Below, piece by piece: positions 51,801-63,300 of a stretch of 64,000 nucleotides of DNA (the first letter of the stretch is position 1; every line of letters starts with the position of its first letter). The DNA is taken from NCBI GenBank assembly GCA_013397795.1, contig VZTJ01004171.1, forward strand, positions 1,714,552 through 1,778,551. The letters run 5' to 3'. Under the pieces are notes generated by a model. It was not told the DNA's origin. It worked only from the letters and a program-made list of their open reading frames with translations, and did not search any database. Made by a program: the position numbers and the translations under genes. This stretch comes from Orthonyx spaldingii. Its lineage: Eukaryota > Chordata > Aves > Passeriformes > Orthonychidae.

Positions 51801-52676
51801 TGATTCCTTGGAAGAAAATTTATCATATGTATAAATAACCTAAAGTAAGTCTAATTAAGTTCCTAAATTTGTATTGATGTAATAGGCATGAATGGCATAA
51901 GCACTACAGGAAAACATCACATTTCAGGGGGATGTTTTATTTTGAAAAAAAAGAATCATCCTTTAGCAACAATCAGTATTTTCTTTGTACATATCTGTTT
52001 ACAAATATCAAATCTGGAAATATACTAAATAGCTGTGGAATCACTATTCTGTTTTTACTGAAAGTTTAAAAACAATTCACTGTCACTGAAACTCTAAGAG
52101 TGATAAAGTCAGCATTACCTTTTTTCGGTTTTACTCTAGAGCAGTCAGGAAAATCTGTCTTATCTTTCTGAAAAAGCATCCCAAACACACCTGATTAGCT
52201 AAATAATATTGGGAGCCTTAGGAATTTGTTCATAATTCTTATATGTCACAGACTTCTCCATAGAGAAGGTGCAAGCTGTATCTGATTCCAAGGGAAAAAT
52301 GAATCACTCCTTCAGCAGTGGATAGAATACCTTGTTATAGTGTTATATCTTACACAAAGATTGATGCCTTTTAAATAACAACCCTTTCTGCCTGCAGTAC
52401 TCACACATTTCAGACTCTACCATGCCTAAATCTATTCCACTTACACAACAAATACTGCAGCACAGCAACAGACTACTGGCTGAAGCAATCCTTTGCTATG
52501 AGTTAACTGGATTGTTCTTAATGGTGTCTCAGAACCAACCCCACCCATTCAAGATGCTGTGCATGAACTCATATCCCCATACTAACAGTACCGTGCTATG
52601 TATAGCAGAATTTTTGGGAGTCTGAAACTTGTTAGGATTGGTTGATTTTACACTAATATAACTATCACCCAATCAC
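48826..52676 (-). other. ARFIP1: ARFIP1 5' intron
   Basis: A 3.9-kb AT-rich intron between the putative upstream exon and the canonical start exon. It contains a short CR1-like fragment around 50220-50305. Confidence 0.7.
50220..50305 (-). mobile_element. Short diverged CR1 3'-end fragment
   Basis: The plus strand reads ATATAGAATATATCAAGTTG, then AAGGGACCCATAGGGATCAAGTCCAACTCC in pieces typical of the reverse-complemented 3' end of a CR1 subfamily (compare the GTTGGAAGGGACC..ATC..GTCCAACTCC pattern). It is only about 85 bases and its left boundary lacks the octamer repeats. Confidence 0.6.
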
Positions 52677-52756
52677 CTCAGAGCCAGACTGGACCTCTTC
52701 TGCAGCTGGATGAGATTCATCAAGTGTTGTGGATTCACTGCTGTGTTCTGACATAC
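52677..52756 (-). CDS. ARFIP1: Putative upstream ARFIP1 exon (alternative N-terminus)
   Basis: Minus-strand block bounded by a good acceptor (GGTTTTCAG, exon edge 52756) and a usable but weak donor (GTGATT, 52671-52676). An ATG at 52754 opens 26 codons, MSEHSSESTTLDESHPAAEE then VQSGSE, ending exactly in phase 0. The next exon begins with three open codons (ESA) ahead of the canonical Met, so splicing gives an in-frame 29-residue acidic, serine-rich extension of arfaptin-1. Composition looks coding rather than random. I cannot confirm use; it could be 5' UTR, with the canonical ATG used instead. I have no certain memory of this exon in other species. Confidence 0.55.
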
Positions 52757-55700
52757 CTGAAAACCAAATAGGTTTGGCATGCATTAATTGAAGTGAAAGG
52801 AGCTGGATGTTGCACCTCACAGAAACCGAAGCAGGCTTTCAGAAAGCATTTCTTTAACACGTTCTGCTAAAGCAAAGTGAAACCTCCTCCTTTTGATGGT
52901 GACCAGGTCTTTAGCTCTCCAAAAATCTAAGAGAGATTAGGAATAAAGTCTAGTGTTGCTCCATTGCCAAAGCAACTTTTCCCCACAGACAACTACGCTT
53001 GCAACATAAAACCCTGAAAGTCAAACAAGGTCGTTCAGCTGACACATATACTGTCACCTGCAACAATACACTGACTGTATCCTACCATTGCAAAGATCAC
53101 CATTTTAAGACATAAGACTTATCCAAACACTGCAAGATTATATTGATGCTAAGCCACTAAAACCTATTAAGCTGTTAAATCTGTTGTGTTTACTAGAAAC
53201 AGAATCCCTTTCATTTTAGTCTCAAAAAGATGTCAGCTATGGAGGCAAAGAAAGTTTTTAACACTGAGCACATGTGCAAGAAATCAACTCTGTGAATACA
53301 GTGATCATGAAAGATAAATTACATACTCAATCTTAGCTTAAGCAGGAAAAGTATCTAAATTTGATTTCAAATAGCTGGTAACTACAGGTGACACCACAAT
53401 TCACTCAGCTGTTTGACAGGAGGAGACAACCAATCATTAAAAATTAATCAACCTGTCAGTATTGCATACAATCACACATGACTTCAGTTCATTAAGTCCT
53501 GCACCATTTCATACATGTTCAGACACATACCAGATAAAGAAAAATTATAAAGAGATTACTATTTGTGTTTATATTGTCTTTCAAATTCCTAAGCTATAAA
53601 ACATTCTAATTAAAGCAAATAATTAATAAGGTAAGCAGCTCACATAGCAATGGAAATGAAATAAGGGCACAAAGGCTGAGAAACTGAATCAACTAGATCA
53701 TCTAGATCATATTACACTGGATAACCTATTACTTCATTCTAGAAAACCAAACACATAAAATAAGAGATTTTCTCCAGAAAAACAGTTTATTCAGGGCTAT
53801 CACTGAATGCAGTTGGATTTTTCTAGGATCAACATAAAATTCCCTTTGAAGTAATTACGAAAAAAGTTTAACATCCTTATACAGCTTTCTTAATTTTTCC
53901 AATTTCTTTTAAACATGAAAGACAGCAGAGGTGCTGTTTGCCCACATAGTCCTGTCCAAACTCTGCTTGTGGTTGAAAACAACCTCTGTGCTTAACAGCT
54001 TATTTCTGAGTAGCTAAAACAATTACATTATAGAATAGGAGAGTAAGTGTGATTTCCTTGCTCTACTGGTTAAACAAAAAGCTAAATTCATCTTGTAGCA
54101 CAGCCTTCATTAAGACAATCTGTTCTTCAGTTCTACCACATCAGTGCTCCTGAAGTTATATTTGTACATCACATACAAGCTTATGTACCACAGTAACACT
54201 GTTCTAAACTATTAAATGCTATATGCAAAAATACTTTTGCTAGATTTAAGAACCTAATCTAGGGACAAGAAGCATCTGACAAATCCACATAGAAGACACT
54301 GCATAAAGACAAATAACTAACTTTTTAAAATCCAAATGAATTCACCATTTGTGTTACAACACTCCTTCAAGACCAATTTTTTGTGCAATATTCTTTTCCT
54401 ACAAGTAGTGCCAACACTTTCAATACAGCTCTGCAGGATCACTCTGATCAACTTTAAAACATGTAAAGGGGAAAAAACATAGTTTAAAGGTGGCTTTCAC
54501 AAAAAGTTCAAGTGTGCATTCTAATTTAACTACAGAATTTCCAGATTACTGCTTCTACAACAAAAAAATGGGGATGTAAACATCAAATACTGGTTGCAAG
54601 GATGAGATCTTTCTACACTTTCACCAAGATTCAGAAGTGAAGGCATTCATGTGAATTTGTGGTAATCACAGCATCTATATACATATATCATTTAAGGTTC
54701 CATTACAGAAATGCATACAGACTTTTGCATCTCTGCAGTTCTTGCAGGTGCCAGGCAAAGGGCTGTTCTTTTTAAGAGACTGCTAATCCCCAGTACAGCA
54801 CGGATTCTGCGTTATCGAGGGCTTGCTTTGTTTCTTCACTAAAGCGGTCACAACTTAAGAACACATTAAGTGACTGGTGTACCAGGACGTTTGCTACCAC
54901 CAGCTACAATTAGAATAACTCAAAGAGGTTCTACCTGAAAAAACATGCTTAATCCACATTCTGACAAGAATTGAAACCATGTCGGTATCACTCCTGCCCC
55001 TCTGGGTTTTCTTTTTCCCTACTATACCAATTCTGCAAATCCACGCAAATACTGCACAAGAGTAGAAGAGCGGACACAGAATAAGAATCATTCCCCCCAT
55101 TGTGAAGCTACCTAAAATGCACACTGGTGAGTAAATTTTGCTCACCATAAATAAAACCACATGATTTTCAACTCCTGGAGAGTTATATATCACTTCTTTG
55201 ACTGGCAAAGTAAAAAGCAAGACAAAGCAAAAATTTATGAACAACATAGTAAGCTTCCTCTAGGATGGAGATGTCAGAGATATTTAATCATTTCTAATTA
55301 ATGGTTATAAGAGCATGCTTATGTACTTTTCATAAAAAAGGCAAATTTGTATTTGCTTATTCATGAAAATATGAAGTAAAAGTCATCAACAACAAATTAA
55401 TTTTGAATAACTAGTATATTCTTCACATACTTACATCACTTAGGTAAATGATTTATGGTCTCAGAAATAAGAACCATGGGATTCTCAAGAATCAGATCTG
55501 CTTTTCTAAGCAGGATGCACTGGCTCCTTCGCATATTTTTCTCCTAAATTAATTGCCAATAAGGCAACAGCAAGATGTCTTCTATCTAACATGATGTTTA
55601 TTACACACTTTTATTGTTGTCTTATTACTTAACTGCATAGACAAAGAATATAAATGTTTGTAACACTGCAGAAAATCCCAGTGCTGGTAGGAAAATTACC

Positions 55701-56690
55701 ATTTTATGGATGTTTTCTTAATTTCAATTTCTAACTAAGAACACTTCCACTAATTCTTGTCAAGATAGAGACCAACCACTTTTTAAAAAAGACTGTAAAG
55801 AACTGTATTAAACACTTGCTGCTTAAATCACACCATAGTTTCCTCTTAATGCTCTTGAATTCCCTGGCTGCTCCACTTACAAGGTCTAATTATGCTTGAG
55901 AGTTACATGACACGATGGAGACAAAGACTGGAGAACACGGCTGCTGCTTTCACGCTCCCCACGCCACGTCAACCTGACCCTAAACGCTTTAACACTCTGC
56001 TGCTCTTCAGATTAGCTAAGCCATGGGCTCCCATTATGGTTTCAACTTCTACCAAATCAGACAAAAGCAGCTGATCAAGATACTGCCTCAGCTTCCAGTT
56101 TTTCCAATATAACACTCTTCTGTGTTTCTTATTCCCAACATTTTAACTGTGCGTGCACATACATACATAAACATACACACGATTCAGAAAGTTTTGGAGT
56201 TGCACTGATCAAATAACATCCTTCTCTAGCCCTGCAAAAAGAACCCTTCTGTTATCTTCTCTAGAGAATCAACTCCGGTAACAGAGCCACCGACTGCAAA
56301 GTGATAACTCCTTGCTACCATTTCCACCAAGCATAAAAAGCACACGTGAGAAACTGAAACTACATCCTGGGCTGGATGTTCAGAATGATCCCATCAAAGC
56401 CCTTCACGCAAGATGAAAGGCTATTAGGGTGCTTCAGTTAAAAATAACCTATTAGAGAGGTCCTATAAGAAATACTGGAAGAATTGCCTCTAGTTTGCAA
56501 ACAATACCACATGCAACACCTGCTTGTCACACAACACCAAAGCGTTTCCATGCTTTAAGAGCAGTAAGCAAAACACAAATTGGCACACTTAAAACAGTAA
56601 TTGCCAGGGTGTGGAATAAGTCCCAGGGGCACAAAATTTACACAGCATTTACACTTTTCTTCCTCCACCAACACACAGCCTCCCTTTCTC
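52757..56690 (-). other. ARFIP1: ARFIP1 most 5' intron (presumed)
   Basis: AT-rich sequence between the putative upstream exon and the shared CpG island. A minus-strand frame at 54894-55247 is rich in hydrophobic residues but matches nothing I know. A CATA-like simple repeat lies near 56150-56180. Confidence 0.55.
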
Positions 56691-57330
56691 CCTCGTGGAA
56701 GCCGCCTGCTCCCGAGCTCAGGCGCTGCCCTCCCTGTCCGGCCGCCCAGCACCCCCGGAGAGGAGCGGACGAGCCGGGCCGACCCCGANNNNNNNNNNNN
56801 NNNNNNNNNNNNNNNNNNNNNNNNNNNNNNNNNNNNNNNNNNNNNNNNNNNNNNNNNNNNNNNNNNNNNNNNNNNNNNNNNNNNNNNNNNNNNNNNNNNN
56901 NNNNNNNNNNNNNNNNNNNNNNNNNNNNNNNNNNNNNNNNNNNNNNNNNNNNNNNNNNNNNNNNNNNNNNNNNNNNNNNNNNNNNNNNNNNNNNNNNNNN
57001 NNNNNNNNNNNNNNNNNNNNNNNNNNNNNNNNNNNNNNNNNNNNNNNNNNNNNNNNNNNNNNNNNNNNNGGGGCGGCGCCGGCGGCCCCTCTCCAGCTTT
57101 ATTTTCTTCCTTCTCCGGTGGCAGCAGGAGGCGGAAGCGCCGGGCCGGAAAGGGGATGACGGCGGCGGCCTCTCTAGGCTGTCATGTCTATGGTCGCAGC
57201 CATGGCAACCAGCGCCGGCACCGCCCGGGAGAGTGGGCTGGGAAAGGAGCGGCAGAGCAGCAGCGTGCCTGCCCGGCTGAGGGTGCGGGTGAGCGCGCCT
57301 GGGAGACGCTGCTCGGTGCCATGGCAGAGG
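56690..57330. promoter_or_regulatory. CpG island, presumed bidirectional ARFIP1/TIGD4 promoter
   Basis: A sharp switch to CpG-rich sequence separates two divergent genes: ARFIP1 leaves to the left on the minus strand, TIGD4 to the right on the plus strand. Head-to-head genes sharing a CpG island commonly share a promoter. The core of the island is hidden by the gap at 56789-57069, so neither transcription start nor the non-coding first exon of ARFIP1 can be placed. TIGD4 5' UTR should occupy part of 57070-57320. Confidence 0.65.
56789..57069. other. Assembly gap (281 N)
   Basis: Undetermined bases in the middle of the CpG island between ARFIP1 and TIGD4. The true length is unknown. Confidence 1.
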
Positions 57331-58856
57331 CTCTGCCCGAACCGGCAGTGAGGAGGAAAAAAAGCATATCTATCGAAGAAAAAATCGACATCATAAGCGC
57401 TGTGGAGAGCGGGAAGAAAAAGGCGGACATCGCAGCCAAGTATGGCATCAAGAGGAATTCCCTGTCTTCGATTATGAAGAATAAGGAAAAAGTTTTGGAA
57501 GCCTTTGAAACTTTACGGTTTGATCCCAAAAGGAAAAGACTGAGGACTGCTTTTTATGCCGACCTGGAGGAGGCATTGATGAAGTGGTACAGAATTGCAG
57601 AGTGCTTGAATGTGCCGGTGAATGGCCCGATGTTGCGCCTCAAGGCGAATGATTTTGCCCAGAAGCTTGGACACAGTGATTTTAAATGCAGTAATGGCTG
57701 GCTCGATCGTTTCAAGTCGAGGTATGGTTTAGTTTTCAGACCTCAGCCTGTAGAAGCAGCTGCTACTGCTACAGTGACTACAGTGGATACTCCAACTCTT
57801 TGGTACCAAAATGTGCTTCCGTATTACTTAAATGATTATCAGCCAAAAAATGTGTTTTATATACAGGAGACTGGGTTGTTGTATCAGATGTTACCACATA
57901 ACACGTTTGCATTTAAAGGGGAAACTTGTTCTGTAGGTAAACAAAGCAAAGAGAGGATCACTGTAGTGGTGGGTACAAATATGGATGGCTCTGAGAAACT
58001 CCCCCTGCTTGTTATAGGAAAAACCAAAAGTCCACACTCTTTCAAAGAGGTGAAATCGCTGCCAGTGGATTATGAAAGAAATGATAGGGCGTGCATGACT
58101 TCAGGAATCTTTGAACAATGGGTGCATAAACTCGACGAGAGATTTCAAGCACAGCAGCGCCAAGTGGTTATTCTTGTTGATTCTCTTCCAGCTCACACAG
58201 AAGTAAAGAACCTGAAGTCTATCAAATTAGTGTTCTTTCCTCCAGACTCTTCTTCATGTATAGCTATGAAAGAAAGGATTATCAAAAGTCTGAAGGTTAA
58301 ATACAGGCACTGTCTTATCAAAAGATTTGTTGATTGTGTAGAAAGTAATAAAGAGTTTATGCTGACCCTTCTTGATGCAATTGAGATGCTGTACCTGTGC
58401 TGGAAGGAAATAACACCAGAGACTATTGTAAAAAGCTACAATGGAGCAACTTTCAAATTAGAAACTGAGACAAATGATAACGACAATGAGGTTGAAAGTG
58501 ATTTTGATTTGATTGCACATGCACGGGCAGCTGGAGTAGAGTTTCCAGAAGGTTTGTCTTTGGAAGAATATGTAGCTCTAGATGATGGCTTGGTAACTTA
58601 TGAAGTGCCCACAAGTAATGAAAAAATGTGTGTCAAAGAAAGTGCATCAGATAAAGCTGAGACATTTGTTGGTGACGAAGATAAGGATGAAGGTGATCGA
58701 CTTCAGGGAGCTGAACAGCCTTTACCATCCAAAAATGAGGCTTTGAGTGCTTTAGATACTCTTCGAAAGTTTCTCAGAAGTCAAGACACAGATGATTCTC
58801 TTTATGATTCCCTAGCTGACTTGGAGGATTTTATTCAACATGTAGCATGTGAATAA
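57321..58856 (+). CDS. TIGD4: TIGD4 (tigger transposable element-derived 4), single-exon gene
   Basis: Encodes 511 residues (human about 512), a domesticated pogo/Tigger transposase related to CENP-B and JRK. Its cellular role is not established; the family architecture suggests nuclear DNA binding. Residues about 12-62 form a psq-type helix-turn-helix (SISIEEKIDIISAVESGKKK..IAAKYGIKRNSLSSIMK). Residues about 72-142 form a CENP-B-type helix-turn-helix (CSNGWLDRFKSRYGL). Residues about 162-375 are the DDE-superfamily region, and the C-terminus is acidic and ends LRKFLRSQDTDDSLYDSLAD..FI. The DDE triad is degraded: Q182 where NADETGL-type transposases have Asp, D287 kept in VDSLPAH, and K317 where QPMDQG has the last Asp. 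Start chosen by family match (MAEA) and good context (GCCATGG). No inverted repeats of a transposon are seen. Confidence 0.95.
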   Translation: MAEALPEPAVRRKKSISIEEKIDIISAVESGKKKADIAAKYGIKRNSLSSIMKNKEKVLEAFETLRFDPKRKRLRTAFYADLEEALMKWYRIAECLNVPVNGPMLRLKANDFAQKLGHSDFKCSNGWLDRFKSRYGLVFRPQPVEAAATATVTTVDTPTLWYQNVLPYYLNDYQPKNVFYIQETGLLYQMLPHNTFAFKGETCSVGKQSKERITVVVGTNMDGSEKLPLLVIGKTKSPHSFKEVKSLPVDYERNDRACMTSGIFEQWVHKLDERFQAQQRQVVILVDSLPAHTEVKNLKSIKLVFFPPDSSSCIAMKERIIKSLKVKYRHCLIKRFVDCVESNKEFMLTLLDAIEMLYLCWKEITPETIVKSYNGATFKLETETNDNDNEVESDFDLIAHARAAGVEFPEGLSLEEYVALDDGLVTYEVPTSNEKMCVKESASDKAETFVGDEDKDEGDRLQGAEQPLPSKNEALSALDTLRKFLRSQDTDDSLYDSLADLEDFIQHVACE

Positions 58857-60390
58857 ATATTTTAGCGAAGTGGGAAAGCATGTAATTGGAAAAAAATTAA
58901 TTATATAAGCAAACAAAGGTAGTTTAATAACAAGCATTGCTGAAATCTTCTCTGCTGTGTTTTGCTCAGGTGCCTAGATGTACATAACAAAACTATGAAA
59001 AAGGGCTGTGAACTGAAATTTTCCACAAAATCAGGAACAAATAACACGTATTTGAGGTGGAGAGAGGGAGTAAGCTGAACCCTTAAAATGCTGACTGCAG
59101 TAAGTACAGTGGAGGCAAAAGAAATTCTTTGAGCAGTTCAATGCACTCAGGATAAACTGTTGACCACTTGGAATTCTTTCTTCAAGAAGAGACTAGCACT
59201 TCTACACATCAATAATTTCACCAGTGTTTTTGGTTTTTTGACAATGGAGTAGTAAATATTCATCACCTTGGTGCTTTTGATACATAAACACTAAATTGAA
59301 TAACACAGAAAATACATGCTTAAATTCTGAGAAGTAAGGCACTTCAAAAATAAATATTTTTTGTCCTTCATCAAGAATTGTGGCCATTCTTGCAGCAGAT
59401 GATGAACAGCAGAAAGTTACCACAGCTTTGGATGTGTTGTTTTGTTTTCTTAAAACTGCTCATGTGTGGATACACTCAAATGGCATAATCATTTATCCAA
59501 GAGTCAAAAAACAAACAAACCTTTACCTGGTCTTTGAAGAGGTCAAAAAGGAAGGTCATTCTCTCCTTTTCAGCCTTTTTGGTGCATGGATTTGATGTAG
59601 GTCTTTCTGTGCAACTCCATGTATTGCTACAGGAAATTCAGGAAAAAAAATCAATATCTACACTAAAAACCTCACTGAGCTCTTGTTTTATTTTCAGTAC
59701 TTGGAGGCTTTGCTGTAGGATTCAATGCACTAATGTGCTTTATCACTACAAGTCCCATTAACAAGGGTGCTGTTTGCATAATTGCAGTGTGAAGTTGTGT
59801 AAATCACGGTACATTCACATGTCTTTGAGTGTGCATTTCAAACAATGTAATCATATCAGAGCCAAACCCCACAGTGTATATGACCTTGTGGCTTTTTTCA
59901 AAACCTGTTTGAAATCTTTTCTATATCTATCAATTTAAATTTTTTTTCAAAAGTTAGAGATAATAATTTTTGTAATTTAGAGGAAGAAGAAAATATTTTA
60001 CGGACGCCCTTTAGGAAGACTGTAATAAACAATCTGTTATGCTGACTATAATTAAACCATGAGAAAAAAAAATCTCATGCTTATGTGAATCTTCAGTTTT
60101 AAATAAATAGTTTCGCTAAAGCTTTGTTTACTCTTTTGCCCATGGGACAGTTTATCCATTTATGAAATAATTTCAGAAAATGTATCAAATTGTTGGAAGA
60201 CGGTGAAAATATTAGGGTGATTTGGTGCGAAAATGCTTATTGCTGTATGAATGTTTTACTAGAATCCCTACCAGAAAAAACCCCTATAAACTTCTGGTTG
60301 CTTGTTGTGAAATATGTGATGTGAATTCTACCCAAAGGATATTCTGATTGAATAAGAAGTTTCTGTTGAAATCCCAATAAATAAAGTCCT
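58857..60390 (+). other. TIGD4: Likely TIGD4 3' UTR
   Basis: AT-rich sequence directly after the stop codon. Plus-strand polyadenylation signals occur at 58852-58857 (overlapping the stop codon), 60102-60107 and, as an overlapping pair, 60376-60385. The pair at 60376-60385 is the best guess for a long 3' UTR. The open frames here are short and anonymous. Confidence 0.4.
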
Positions 60391-63300
60391 ATATGGAGAT
60401 TTATAGATTCTGTGAAAAAGGTATTCCTCTGAATTATCTGTTCTAGGTATTTATTATTTTAAAATACAGATGCAAAGTCTTTTAAATTAAGAATTTGTGT
60501 CACATTTTGCTTGCTTAAATACTTTAGAACAAGTTTATTAAAAGTACTTTCTATTCTGACTCAGCTTATTTGAAGTTCATATAAACCCCACAGAGATGTG
60601 TAGATAATTTTCCTATAATAATCTTTTGATTTAAAATCTATTTCTTTGCAACACCTCCTGCTAAAGGGAACTTTAGGGAAAAGTTTCTATTATCCATATA
60701 GTAAATGTGCAGTTTGTTACGATTTGACTCCATGTGGCTTTCACTGGCCCAGCTTCTGGATAGAGATATTTTGTGTTTCCTTCTGAGAGAATTCAGAGTG
60801 TGAAAGTGCTATTGGATGTGAATGAGAAAGGCTTGCATATGTAAGCAGCAAATCTTGGTTAAACAAGGGTTCACTTACAAGAAGTGTAATTTTTGCAAGA
60901 AGCGGCTTAGAAAACCAGGAGATGGGAAATAACGTCTTTAGCTGGAGAGGAAGGAAGTGAATTACTGAGTGTTGTCATACTCCCTCATGAAAACAAGAGG
61001 AAGGATTTACTAATTTGGTCTGGACTTTGAAGGTGAGTTGTGGAACTTGCTTTAAAAAACATACAGCCCATCAAAATCCTGTATCTTTAGAGAATATATT
61101 ACTTTTCCCTAGCCTCCTAGTTCATTCTAAGAAACCAAGCTAAAATGCACTCACTAAAACTAGTTCTGTAAGCCAAACACTTTACATTCTAACACTATAG
61201 CTTTCAAAATTATTTAAGAGCTCAAATATTTCTTCTCACTTGGATTTTAGTCGCATTTATAGTGACAGAGTGTGAAATCCATTCTGAAGTTGTTGCTGTT
61301 TCAGGTGTTTGTCACGGGGAGATACAGACTCCCAGATCTGAAATGCTAACAGTGAAAAAGGAAGTGGTGTGCTGTGCAAATGTTTGTCAGTTTAGCCTGT
61401 GTACACAGTTTGAGCTGGAGATCTCTTTACATTGTCTGGGTAAACCACCAGGGCACTGGCTTTTCACATCTGGGGTGGTATCTTTTGGAGGGAGGGGAAG
61501 AATATGGCTTTAGATTGCATCATATTTAAAATGAAGAACCTTTTCTACAAAAGGCAGGTAACTAAGGCTGTCATTTGCTTTAATACTTTAATATTAGTAT
61601 GGACAACTATGTGTTTTTTCTTTGTAGCTTTTCTACTTCATGCTATGGTTATATAGTGATTATGTTCTTCAGCGTCAAGTCAGTTGCTTTCAGTAACCCA
61701 AAAGTGACTTCTAAAAGTGGGAACTGAAAATATGAAGTTTTAAAAATATAACTGACTTCTAGACAAAGCCAAAATAGAAAAAAGTATTTGGAATGTATGT
61801 TTGATATAATCAAAAGCATCCTCAGATTCATTCTTGAGACAAGTAATATATAAAATAAGCATGTTCTTCAAATTGCATAGAGTTTTGAAAACTGTAAGAA
61901 ATATTACACTGTGATTTGTGTGTGTGTGTGTTACTGTGTGCTGTGTTACTGTGTGGATAGCTTTCAGGTGCATAAAACTACATCTTCTTTTAAAACTGTT
62001 ACTGGAAGGAAGATTGCTCACCCCTAATGGTAAAAGGAGATAACTTCTTGCACCCTTAGGCAAAAATGGAAGAGAGCAGGCAGTCAGGGATTTATAGGAG
62101 AGCAATCCATGTGTGCCTGTTTATCCAAGATTTGTGATATTTTAATAGCTAAGCAATCAAGGGAGTAAATGAGTCGATGGTTTCACATTATTATGCAAAT
62201 ATTGAGAATAATGCTCTCAAGCACACAGAATCTTTAGTGATTTTAAATTTTGTGTGCAATATTTTTGTAAACTTGAAGTATAACATTGGAATATTAGTAA
62301 AATACCTTCAAGATTTTTTTGATTTATTGTGTTTATTGAAATGGTAGTGTAATATTGGCCTACTCAAGACTTAACTAAAATGTATGGTGCCTGGGCAACC
62401 ATAGAATGTAATGACAGTGTTTCACATTATTTTATTCCTTTAATATCAATAAAAGCTGGTGCTTCCTATTTTTGGGAGGCATTTGTTAAATGAAGATTTT
62501 GCAGAGTTCTAATTTGGAACTGAATGATGCTGTGGCCAGAGAAGAGTTTTTATATTTACACAAGGAAGTCAGTATTTGTATCTAGAGGTTTTAATATGCC
62601 TATTTTGGGGGATCCTTCCTTGAAAATCAGAACCAAGCCCAGTCAATTAATAAGCAAACAAATCTAACTGAAATTTTTGCAATGGGATGAGTGACAGCAT
62701 ACTTCTGTCAATACAGTAATTAACAACAGAAAAAAATCTTTGCAACAGATGAAAATATAACAACTTTATGTCTGACAGCCTGTTTTTACACACAGCCTTT
62801 ATGGTGGTAAAGTGTGGTATAGACTTGGGATTCCCTTTTTCTGATACTACTGCACTGTGGTATAACCACATAATTGGTTTTTAGAAACAGGAATTCAGGT
62901 GTAGCTCATTTCCCTTCTTGCTAGCACAGTTACTCCATTTGAGCTGTATTTTCTCCTTTCAAATGCTGTTTAAGTGCATTGACCTAGTTAAAACCATACA
63001 ACATCTGGGTTAAGGCAGAGTGGGGAAGCCAGTAGTGTCTTGCCAACTTATTCATACCTGTGTCACCTCTGTTCTTTGAGCAGAACGGAAAAGTGTAAAT
63101 TGCAAATTAGTGTGATCAGTAAAGTGAAAAAATAGCACACTGAATTACCAAATCTGTTGGGTGAGAAGGTGCCATATTTTTGACAATTTTTAAAATTATT
63201 TCTGTGTTTTACAATATTTCAGCTGAAAGTCAAGTTCTTCCTAAGCTTTCATGTCATGCTACCTCTGTCACAACATTCCAGCCTTGTGCATGAACAGCAC

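Noticed and set aside
56601..57320. Extension of the TIGD4 frame back to 56601 through the gap
   Set aside because: It crosses the N run and AT-rich sequence that more likely belongs to the ARFIP1 side. Only the part from 57156 is worth considering.
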